From the NCBI GenBank assembly GCA_040235375.1, contig JBECKQ010000062.1, forward strand, positions 1 through 44,781: 44,781 nt of DNA, read 5' to 3'. Every line of letters starts with the position of its first letter. Position 1 is the stretch's first letter. The notes below the pieces were generated by a model, which saw only the letters and a list, made by a program, of their open reading frames with translations, was not told where the DNA came from and did no database searches. Below, piece after piece: positions 33,015 to 39,458 of this stretch. The DNA comes from JBECKQ01 sp040235375. GTDB taxonomy: Bacteria; Planctomycetota; Phycisphaerae; UBA1845. A program made the position numbers and the translations under genes.

Positions 33015-34187
33015 TCAGTGAATCGTGGTGGAGAGGCGCAGGTCGCACGGGCCGCGCGACGCCGAATCGGCAGGTGCGGAAGCGGTCTGCGGCGCGGCCG
33101 GCACGGCGGTCCGCAGCCGGGCGGAACCGGTCTGGGTTCTGAGAAATGCGTACGGATCGGTGGCTTGTGCCGCTTGGCGAAAGAGGTCAATGGCGGTAGC
33201 CCAGTCCTCCCCCGTGGCCTCGAAGGCCTGGGCGAAAACGTCGAGATTCAGGTTGTACCGGCGGACGCCAAGGAGCCAGGCGTTGTTCGCGGGCAGCTCC
33301 GTGACCCAGGAATACTGGTCGGGGTCGTTCATCCTGGGGGCGTAAACGTCGAAAAACCGCTGCCTTCCGGCCTCGTAGACGGCGTCGCGAGCCGCGATCT
33401 TCTCCTCGCTGCTCAGGTCCGACGAGTAGAGGGTGTCCAGGTCCTCGTACAGGCTCATGGCGAATTCATTGTACGTGTCGGCGTCCTCGAAGCCCTGGCG
33501 GACTTCCACCAGCCGTTGCGGCTCGTCCGGGTAGCGGGCGGCGTAGTAGGAAAGGGCGCCGGTCCGCCCGTAAAACGTGGCCAGGCTCTCGTTGAATGTC
33601 GTGTCGTTCTCTCGCCAGATCGTGCTGTGCAGGAGTTCGTGAAGCACGGTCTCGACCAGGTCGTATTCCGAACGCTGGAGCATGGGGGACAGCACCGGGT
33701 TGGGCAGGAATCCGACCGTGCTGTAGGCATCGACCTCGTAGACGAAGACATCGTAGCCCTGATCCACGAGCGTCTGGGCCTTCGCTTTCGCCGCGTCTTC
33801 GTCGAAGTAGCCCAGGTAGGGAACCGTGCCGACGATCGGAAAGGTCCAGATGGCCGGCTCGAAGGCGTCCTTGCGCGAAGCGGAGAGGTTGAAAGCGACG
33901 GGCTCGCCGCCGGAATCGTAGAAGAGTGTGTAGTTGTCGGTCACGTCCAGCTTCATCACGTCACGACCGTAGGAGCGGACGTCGTCGATGAGGGTCAGCT
34001 TGGCCAGTTCCTCGCCCTGAACGGATCCGTCGGCGATAGCCTGCTCGATCGGAACGCTGTGAATCAGGAGGTCGATCTGGCCGACGGAGACAGGGATCAG
34101 GTACGCGAAGTCCACGCCGCAACCGCAGGCAGCGAACAGCGCAGAGACGACACTCAACACAAGAGCGACCCTGAACCAGCTTTTCAT
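33015..34187 (-). CDS. Predicted aminopeptidase lipoprotein (COG4324 family)
   Basis: 390 residues. The signal peptide ends in a lipobox (LFAAC), followed by GCGVDFAYL. The family's conserved stretches are clear: KLTLIDDVRSYGRDVMKLDV, YDSGGEPVAFNLSASRKDAF, FPIVGTVPYLGYFDE and VYEVDAYSTVGF. The zinc motif H-E-L-L-H lies in VLHELLHSTIWREND, followed by FNESLATFYG, whose Glu is a likely third ligand. Family knowledge: these are putative zinc aminopeptidases, membrane-anchored outside the cytoplasm; activity has rarely been shown. The last ~35 residues are a low-complexity Ala/Ser/Pro tail. The gene stands alone on the minus strand with no strong Shine-Dalgarno. Confidence 0.9.
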   Translation of the reverse strand: MKSWFRVALVLSVVSALFAACGCGVDFAYLIPVSVGQIDLLIHSVPIEQAIADGSVQGEELAKLTLIDDVRSYGRDVMKLDVTDNYTLFYDSGGEPVAFNLSASRKDAFEPAIWTFPIVGTVPYLGYFDEDAAKAKAQTLVDQGYDVFVYEVDAYSTVGFLPNPVLSPMLQRSEYDLVETVLHELLHSTIWRENDTTFNESLATFYGRTGALSYYAARYPDEPQRLVEVRQGFEDADTYNEFAMSLYEDLDTLYSSDLSSEEKIAARDAVYEAGRQRFFDVYAPRMNDPDQYSWVTELPANNAWLLGVRRYNLNLDVFAQAFEATGEDWATAIDLFRQAAQATDPYAFLRTQTGSARLRTAVPAAPQTASAPADSASRGPCDLRLSTTIH

Positions 34188-34362
34188 TCACGCGACCCCA
34201 GAAGGCACCCCTTCCCAGCCAAGCCATGATCATTGCACGGTGGCGTCCAGTCAACAGTAGCGCGCGAAGAGCTACCCGTTATCGCCCGATAAAGTGGCAG
34301 CGGGGTGCAAAGGCTGGCGAGATGCTTTGGCCGGCGGTGTTCTGAAGCGACGCACGAGTTGA

Positions 34363-34905
34363 TCATGCCGGTTCGGTGGCAGCGCCGGTCGGTGGGCGGT
34401 CGGGCTGCCGCCAGAAAGCGCTTTGGAGGCAGAACCGGCGCGATCGCGAGACCAGGGCGACGAAGCTCAGCAACCACAGTCCGATGTTTTCCGGTATTTT
34501 CCAGCACATGTACACGTCGCCGCCGCCGCAGCCGCAGTCGAAGTGGATCTCGCAAAGCGGGGCTCCCCCGGCGTGGATTCGCCACGTGCGGATCGCCAGA
34601 ACAATCGTGAAACCGGTAAGCATCGTGAAGAGCGTCAGTGCGGCACCTCTGATCAGGACGCCGGCGATCAGCAGAATGCCGCAGAGCATTTCGATGGCCG
34701 GAATGGTCACGGCCATCAGGTTCAGCAGCACGTACGAGCTGTCGCCGACGATCTGATATTCATGAATGAGCTTGAGGAATCCCACCGGATCCCAGATTTT
34801 GTTCCAGCCCATCACGACGAACAGCACGCCCAGAACCAGCCGGGCCGCCAGCAGCGGAACGCCGGTATCGTCTGCGCGTCGGAGAAGTCCTGGCTGTGAA
34901 CTCAT
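34363..34905 (-). CDS. DoxX/MauE-family membrane protein
   Basis: 180 residues with four membrane segments: LAARLVLGVLFVVMGWNKIW, a middle pair around TIPAIEMLCGILLIAGVLI and LFTMLTGFTIVLAIRTW, and IGLWLLSFVALVS. The motif GWNKIWDPVGF is typical of DoxX. A Cys-rich loop CEIHFDCGCGGGDVYMCWK lies between helices 3 and 4, as in MauE-like members connected with disulfide or sulfur chemistry. Its ATG overlaps the stop codon of the rhodanese gene (34902-34905), so translation is coupled. Family knowledge: DoxX proteins act in thiosulfate or thiol oxidation and quinone reduction; MauE-type members help disulfide maturation. The neighbouring rhodanese supports a sulfur role. Confidence 0.88.
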   Translation of the reverse strand: MSSQPGLLRRADDTGVPLLAARLVLGVLFVVMGWNKIWDPVGFLKLIHEYQIVGDSSYVLLNLMAVTIPAIEMLCGILLIAGVLIRGAALTLFTMLTGFTIVLAIRTWRIHAGGAPLCEIHFDCGCGGGDVYMCWKIPENIGLWLLSFVALVSRSRRFCLQSAFWRQPDRPPTGAATEPA

Positions 34906-35579
34906 TCCCCGGTGTACTCCAGTTGGCCGCTGTTTCGCTCGCCGACCTCGAGCGGCAACGCCGTGTTCTTCCAGTCCTCCATGCCGCCCGTGTAGATGAA
35001 GATCTTATAGGGGTCAATTCCGGCATCGAGCAGATCGTAGGCAGCGAGCTTGCTGTCCTCACACGTGCCGCCGTGGCAGTAGATGATGATCTTCAGCGCG
35101 TTCTGCGCGGCTGGCAGGACGCTGTCCAGGTAGCGTTCGACGCGATAGTGGTCCAGTTGGTACGCGCCGGGGACATGCCCCTCGGCGTAGCTGTCGTCGT
35201 CGCGAGCGTCGATGAAGATCGTCTGCTCCTGCTGGCAGTCCGGATCGAGGTACGCGTCGACGACCTCTTTCCGGGGCAGAGGCTTGAACGGCTCATTTGG
35301 CGCCGTCTGCCGCTCGGCGGCCGGTGTCGGGGCGGGCTGCTGTGTGGCCTCCGGTTGCGGCTGAGCGGACGGGGAGCCCGCGTTCGCCAGGGCAGCGGGC
35401 GTCGCCTGCGGAGTCGGCCGGGCCTCCTGACCGGTCGGTCGAGCGGCGCCGCGGAAGTAATCTCGGTCGACGCGCAGGCCCTCCGGGTTGGCGGCGTTGG
35501 CCGCCAGTCCGATAAGCAGGCCACCTCCGGCCACGACCAGGAATTGCATCAACGTGTATGTTACAGCCTTCATCTTCAT
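34902..35579 (-). CDS. Membrane-anchored rhodanese-domain protein
   Basis: 225 residues from ATG 35579 (ATG 35573 and TTG 35651 are alternatives). A single N-terminal membrane helix (FLVVAGGGLLIGLAANA) is followed by a ~60-residue Pro/Ala/Gln linker, then a rhodanese domain. FIDARDDDSYAEGHVPGAYQ is the family's D-x-R motif, and the active loop is CHGGTCEDS with the first Cys catalytic. Because the loop lacks the usual C-x-x-G-x-R-S form, it is a variant. Family knowledge: rhodaneses carry persulfide sulfur on the catalytic Cys. The topology puts the domain outside the cytoplasm, next to DoxX, to which it is translationally coupled. A GTTAC-repeat site and a TTGACT-based promoter lie upstream. 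Confidence 0.88.
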   Translation of the reverse strand: MKMKAVTYTLMQFLVVAGGGLLIGLAANAANPEGLRVDRDYFRGAARPTGQEARPTPQATPAALANAGSPSAQPQPEATQQPAPTPAAERQTAPNEPFKPLPRKEVVDAYLDPDCQQEQTIFIDARDDDSYAEGHVPGAYQLDHYRVERYLDSVLPAAQNALKIIIYCHGGTCEDSKLAAYDLLDAGIDPYKIFIYTGGMEDWKNTALPLEVGERNSGQLEYTGE

Positions 35580-35622
35580 GTCCGCCGAGGCGCAGGACAC
35601 CGGTTGATCCGAAGCACTGGCG

Positions 35623-35651
35623 ATGTTCTCGGCCGGCGAGGAGTAAGTCAA
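35623..35651 (-). promoter_or_regulatory. Candidate promoter of the rhodanese-DoxX operon
   Basis: On the minus strand TTGACT (35651-35646) and GAACAT (35628-35623) are 17 bases apart. The -35 is 5 of 6 to consensus, the -10 only 3 of 6. Transcription would begin near 35616, putting the GTTAC site at about -41 to -58. Confidence 0.4.
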
Positions 35652-35656
35652 CGCCG

Positions 35657-35674
35657 AAGTTACTGCTGGGTTAC
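35657..35674. promoter_or_regulatory. 18-bp GTTAC-repeat site, copy 1 (PhoB/OmpR-type operator candidate)
   Basis: The plus strand reads AAGTTACTGCTGGGTTAC: two GTTAC half-sites 11 bp apart. It is the exact reverse complement of 42248-42265 upstream of the response regulator. Half-sites 11 bp apart place both on one face of the helix, as PhoB/OmpR dimers need. Confidence 0.6.
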
Positions 35675-35705
35675 AGCTTGCGTTGGCGATGGGAGGTGAG
35701 AACCC

Positions 35706-35927
35706 GTGCAGGCAAGGGGTACGGTGTTTGTCAGCGGCAACATTGCCGCTCCGGCCTTTCTGGGAGATAACCCAACAGCCGTCTTCCGGCGTCGCGTCTC
35801 GCCGGCGCTCGCGGTCACCGACTCGGAGACGGCGGCGCTGCCATCGCCCGCGGCGGCCGGGCTTGGGGGTGCCGTAAAGCCGTTCCTCACCACCGCGGCG
35901 GGGATTGGCGTCCCTGAGGCATGTTGA
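35706..35927 (+). CDS. Possible small protein of unknown function (73 residues)
   Basis: GTG 35706 has GGGAGG about 10 bases upstream (35691-35696), better than most genes nearby. The reading frame has no recognised domain, ends in Cys (GVPEAC), is rich in Ala, and contains a basic patch FRRRVSPAL. Roughly three quarters of its codons end in G or C, as expected for real genes here but not conclusive. It lies 32 bases after the GTTAC-repeat site in the same orientation. A 105-codon frame on the opposite strand overlaps it. I regard it as possible, not established. Confidence 0.3.
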   Translation: MQARGTVFVSGNIAAPAFLGDNPTAVFRRRVSPALAVTDSETAALPSPAAAGLGGAVKPFLTTAAGIGVPEAC

Positions 35928-35988
35928 TTACACTGCCGCGTTTCGAAGTCCGCAACATCAAACGAAGTCACGTGCAAGGAGTCCCCGC

Positions 35989-38010
35989 ATGGCTGTACAT
36001 GACCTTCCCGACATTCGGAATATCGCCCTCATCGGTCACTCCGGCGCCGGGAAGACGTCTCTCGCGGAAGCGATCCTCTTCAAGACCGGCCAGACCAACC
36101 GCCTTGGCAGCGTGCCCGACGGAACGACGATCCTGGACTCGGCGGACGACGAGAAGGAGCATGCCCATTCGATCGACACAGCGTGCTGCTGGGTGCACCA
36201 CAAGGACAAGCACATCAACATCGTCGACACGCCGGGGGCGACCGACTATTGCGGCCAAGCCATGTCGGCTTTGGCCGGTGTCGAGACCGGCGTCCTGGTG
36301 GTTTCGGCCGTCGCCGGCCTCGAGGTGAACTCGCGCAAGATGATGGCGAAGGCCGCTGAGTACGGCCTCGCGCGCATGATCGTCATCAACAAGATCGACG
36401 CCGAGAACGCGCAGATCGACGAGCTGATGACCGCCATCCAGGAGCTGTTCGGCCCACAATGCGTGCCAGTGAATCTGCCGGCGAAAGGCGGCTCGTCCGT
36501 CATCGACTGCATTCGCAACGACTCGGGCTCGGCGGACTTCTCCGACGTCGCCGAAGCGCACGAGAAGACCATCGAGGCGATCGTGGGCGTGGACGACACG
36601 ATGATGGAGCGTTATCTCGGCGGCGATCTGGGCGAGGATGAGATTCTCGCCGCCGCAAGCAAGGCGACCGCGGCCGGCGAGATCATTCCGGTCTTGTTCA
36701 CCAACACCCGCGGCGACGTGGGCATCGATGAGCTGCTCGACGCGTTCGTCACCTTCGCGCCGTCGCCCATGGTGGGGAAAAAACGTGCGCTGGTCGATGA
36801 AGGCGAGGAGCGGCCGATCGAGCCCTCGCGATCCGGTATGTTCGTCGGGCAGGTGTTCAGAGTTTCAACGGATCCGCGCAGCAACATCAAGTACTCGTTC
36901 ATTCGCGTGCACAGCGGCGAGCTCGGCGGTGATGGCACGGTGCGGACGCCGGGCGAGAAGAAGGGCATGCGGCTCGGCCAGATTCACCGGTTTCAGGGCG
37001 GCGAGCACAAGGAAGAGGAGGCCGCCGCGGCCGGTGACATCATTGCCGTGGCCAAGCTGGACCTTCGCGTCGGCGACACCGTGTACAGCGCCGGCGGTGG
37101 GGAGATCCTCATGCCGAAGCTACCCAAGCCGATGTACGCCCTGGCCATCGAACCCAAGAGCCGCGGTGATGAGGAGAAAGTCGGAACGGCCTTGAAACGG
37201 TTCATGGACGAGGACCCGTGCTTCCAGGTCGATCGCGACGCCGCCACGCACGAGCTCGTGATCAATGGCGTCGGCGACCTGCACGTGCGGACGATCCTCA
37301 ATCGGATGAGCCGCCATTTCAAGCTCGAGGTGGACACCAAGCCGCCCAAGATTCCCTATCGTGAGACGATCCTCGGCCGCGCGGACAACATCGAGTACAC
37401 GCACAAGAAACAGACCGGCGGCGCCGGTCAGTACGGCAAGGTCGTGATCAACGTGCTGCCGAGCGAACGGGGGCAGGGATACCAGTTCGTGGACAAGATT
37501 TTCGGTGGGGCGATCGACCAGCCGTTTCGCGTCAGCGTGGACAAGGGCATTCGCGCCCAGATGACGGAAGGCGTGCTCGCCGGCTTCCCCATCGTCGACG
37601 TGACCGTGGAACTGATCGACGGCAAGACGCACCCGGTGGACAGCAAGGATATCGCGTTCCAGATCGCCGGCCGGGGCGCCTTCAAGGAGGCGTTCATGAA
37701 GGCGAAGCCCACCTTGCTCGAGCCGATCGTCGAGGTCGAGGTGACGGTTCCGCGCGATTGCGTAGGCGATATTCAGGGTGACCTCGCGTCGCGTCGCGGG
37801 CGTCCGCAGGGGCAGGAAGGCCTTCCCGGCGGGTTGTCGGTGATCAAGGCGATCGTCCCGCTTGCGGAACTGGCGGACTATAATTCCCGCCTCTCAAGCA
37901 TCACCGGTGGCCAGGGGAGCTATTCGCTCGAATTCTCGCACTACGAGCCGGTGCCACCGAACGTGCAGCAGCAGGTGATCGCCCAGCACCAGAAAGCGGC
38001 TGAAAGCTGA
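35989..38010 (+). CDS. EF-G-like translation-factor GTPase (FusA2-type paralog)
   Basis: 673 residues from ATG 35989, with AAGGAG 8 bases upstream. Domain order is that of EF-G: GTPase (P-loop GHSGAGKTS, G3 DTPGATDYCG, G4 NKID), domain II (MFVGQVFRVSTDPRSNIKYS), domain III, domain IV (VNVLPSERGQGYQFVDKIFG, GIRAQMTEGVLAGFP) and domain V (LLEPIVEVEVTVPRDCVGD). Two changes stand out. The position of the catalytic His in DTPGH is Ala, and switch I lacks the RGITI motif (it reads DEKEHAHSID). Both are known features of the EF-G2 group of paralogs, whose role in translation is unsettled. A second, canonical fusA is expected elsewhere in the genome. Confidence 0.9.
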   Translation: MAVHDLPDIRNIALIGHSGAGKTSLAEAILFKTGQTNRLGSVPDGTTILDSADDEKEHAHSIDTACCWVHHKDKHINIVDTPGATDYCGQAMSALAGVETGVLVVSAVAGLEVNSRKMMAKAAEYGLARMIVINKIDAENAQIDELMTAIQELFGPQCVPVNLPAKGGSSVIDCIRNDSGSADFSDVAEAHEKTIEAIVGVDDTMMERYLGGDLGEDEILAAASKATAAGEIIPVLFTNTRGDVGIDELLDAFVTFAPSPMVGKKRALVDEGEERPIEPSRSGMFVGQVFRVSTDPRSNIKYSFIRVHSGELGGDGTVRTPGEKKGMRLGQIHRFQGGEHKEEEAAAAGDIIAVAKLDLRVGDTVYSAGGGEILMPKLPKPMYALAIEPKSRGDEEKVGTALKRFMDEDPCFQVDRDAATHELVINGVGDLHVRTILNRMSRHFKLEVDTKPPKIPYRETILGRADNIEYTHKKQTGGAGQYGKVVINVLPSERGQGYQFVDKIFGGAIDQPFRVSVDKGIRAQMTEGVLAGFPIVDVTVELIDGKTHPVDSKDIAFQIAGRGAFKEAFMKAKPTLLEPIVEVEVTVPRDCVGDIQGDLASRRGRPQGQEGLPGGLSVIKAIVPLAELADYNSRLSSITGGQGSYSLEFSHYEPVPPNVQQQVIAQHQKAAES

Positions 38011-38194
38011 CGGTTACTTTTTTGTAAGTGCTGCTTTTTCAGTTGCTTAGGACTGCTTTCCAGTCTATGGCGGGAGTTGGTCCGAAAAAAAAAGGCCCTG
38101 CGTTTGCCTTTGTGCGGCGGCATGCCTAGAAACAAGCGTACGACGAATGAGGATCAACGCCAGATGGCGTAAACCATAGCGCTTTTCCCCTCCG

Positions 38195-38241
38195 GAAAGC
38201 ACCGGGTCTGTCCCAATGGGATAGTCCGGTGCTTTCTTTTT
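38195..38241 (+). terminator. Strong terminator with 11-bp stem and nested hairpin
   Basis: GAAAGCACCGG (38195-38205) pairs perfectly with CCGGTGCTTTC (38226-38236), followed by five T (38237-38241). The 20-base loop itself folds as TCCC/GGGA around AAT. It lies 185 bases after the EF-G-like stop, far for a simple terminator. Confidence 0.8.
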
Positions 38242-38341
38242 ACGCCCGTCGAACGGCAATCGCTCGCAAGCGGTGACTGGCGGTTCGAGGTCCCCTCGGA
38301 AGGCGATACCGCAGTCCTGCCCGGCTGACCGTTATTTTCCC

Positions 38342-38369
38342 TTGACACGCCTTGCCCCCTTTTCACAAT
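38342..38369 (+). promoter_or_regulatory. Promoter for the acidic/basic protein pair
   Basis: A consensus TTGACA (38342-38347), 16-base spacer, CACAAT (38364-38369). The predicted leader to the ATG at 38594 is about 215 bases. Confidence 0.5.
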
Positions 38370-38593
38370 ACGGCCGCTCATTCGAAGGCAACACGCTGAA
38401 ACGAGCGCGAGTGTTATGCGTGTGCCTTCGCGGGCGAGCCCGAAAACGCGCAGTTGCGGACGACCGGTTTTCGCAGTATGGGCTAAGATGCATGCGTGAC
38501 CGGCCACGCCATCGCGACGTGCGGGGCCGGTTCGGCTGGCGGGGATGTCTGACGTTGAGTCATTTCGTGAACCATCCGATGGAGCGCACAATC

Positions 38594-39025
38594 ATGGAAC
38601 GAAAACAGGTTGGGGTCGAGACCGTCCACCCGGAGTTTGTACCGGTTGTGTTCGCGGACGACCGAAAGAGCGCGGCATTTCTCAAGGAATTGCTCGAGCG
38701 ACACAACATCGTCGTTATCATCGACGACGAGAGAACTGAAGAGGAGCCCTACACGGTCCTGCCGCGAGGCGTGCCCGTGCTGGTGCCCGAGGAGATGCAC
38801 GATCGGGCCAGCGAGATCGTCGCGGCACAAGAAGAGTCGCTGAGAACCACGGATTCCGCCAAGAGCAACGAGGATTACGACGACGAAGACGAGGAGTTCG
38901 AGGACGACGACGAGGAGTACGAGGACGATTTCGACGACGAGGACTTCGACGATCTCGATGACGAGTACGAGGACGAGGAGGAAGAGGACGAAGAGGAATT
39001 CGAGGACTTTGACGAGGACGAGTGA
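38594..39025 (+). CDS. DUF2007-like protein with long acidic tail
   Basis: 143 residues from ATG 38594, with GGAG 9 bases upstream; ATG 38579 is an alternative. The first ~80 residues look like a small alpha/beta domain of the DUF2007 type: VPVVFADDRKSAAFLKELLE, HNIVVIIDDE, then GVPVLVPEEMHDRASEIVA. That family is proposed to have a signalling role without a known ligand. The last ~55 residues are almost all Asp and Glu with scattered Tyr and Phe. The DNA for this tail is GA-rich, with GAC, GAG and GAA codons mixed, so it is not a recent single-codon expansion. The next gene, which begins 44 bases later, encodes an Arg-rich protein, suggesting charge pairing. Confidence 0.8.
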   Translation: MERKQVGVETVHPEFVPVVFADDRKSAAFLKELLERHNIVVIIDDERTEEEPYTVLPRGVPVLVPEEMHDRASEIVAAQEESLRTTDSAKSNEDYDDEDEEFEDDDEEYEDDFDDEDFDDLDDEYEDEEEEDEEEFEDFDEDE

Positions 39026-39069
39026 CCGCCGGACCAGCAAGGCCACCACGGTCTGAGAATGGAGCAGTC

Positions 39070-39414
39070 ATGACGAAGGAGGATGGCCCTCAGCAGGAGA
39101 GACGGCAGACTCCGGATCGCCGTCGGCGGGCGGCAACCGACCGGCGTGGGAGCGTCGATCGCCGCAGCGGACTGGATCGCCGCCGCGGCCCCGGCCGGCG
39201 TCGCGGGGAGGTGCGGCGAGCGGCCGAGGAGGGTGAGATCGACGGCGATCTTCTCGAGTTCGTGATGGCCGTCGACGAATACAAACGGATCAATCAGCGC
39301 CCATACCCCACGATCTCCGAAATCTTCGAGATAATCCACTACCTCGGATATCAGAAGGTCGGTCCCCGGGCCAACACCATCAACATCCGGACAGAGGACA
39401 CGAAGGGCGGGTAG
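39070..39414 (+). CDS. Small Arg-rich (DRR-repeat) protein with conserved C-terminal domain
   Basis: 114 residues from ATG 39070, with GGAG 6 bases upstream; GTG 39022 overlapping the previous stop is an alternative. Residues ~10-55 are built from Arg-rich repeats (DRRRRAATDRRGSVDRR, then LDRRRGPGRRR), giving a strongly positive region. The C-terminal ~60 residues, with LEFVMAVDEYKRINQRPYPT and SEIFEIIHYLGYQKVGPR, resemble a small domain I recall from uncharacterised proteins of several phyla. Function is unknown. It is probably co-transcribed with the acidic protein gene just upstream, and a direct interaction is a reasonable guess. Confidence 0.75.
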   Translation: MTKEDGPQQERRQTPDRRRRAATDRRGSVDRRSGLDRRRGPGRRRGEVRRAAEEGEIDGDLLEFVMAVDEYKRINQRPYPTISEIFEIIHYLGYQKVGPRANTINIRTEDTKGG

Positions 39415-39458
39415 CCGGACCGGCGAGCCCTGAGCCCACGTCCGGCTTGCGAGGTGAT

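Larger units (their letters stand above)
35580..35988. other. Divergent region between the rhodanese-DoxX operon and the EF-G-like gene
   Basis: About 410 bases. It contains the rhodanese promoter, the 18-bp GTTAC-repeat site (35657-35674) and a possible small gene (35706-35927). EF-G-like expression must also start here, but no clear plus-strand promoter is visible. Confidence 0.5.
38011..38593. other. Intergenic region after the EF-G-like gene with a terminator and a promoter
   Basis: About 580 bases. It contains a nine-A run near 38084-38092, a weak promoter-like pair, the strong terminator at 38195-38241, and the promoter at 38342-38369 for the next pair of genes. No gene is convincing. 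Confidence 0.45.

Noticed and set aside
33018..34229. 403-codon plus-strand open frame
   Set aside because: Antisense to the COG4324 aminopeptidase, which has intact HELLH and lipobox motifs.
38270..38310. GGTTCGAGGTCC sequence resembling a tRNA T-arm
   Set aside because: No matching acceptor, anticodon or D-arm sequence surrounds it.
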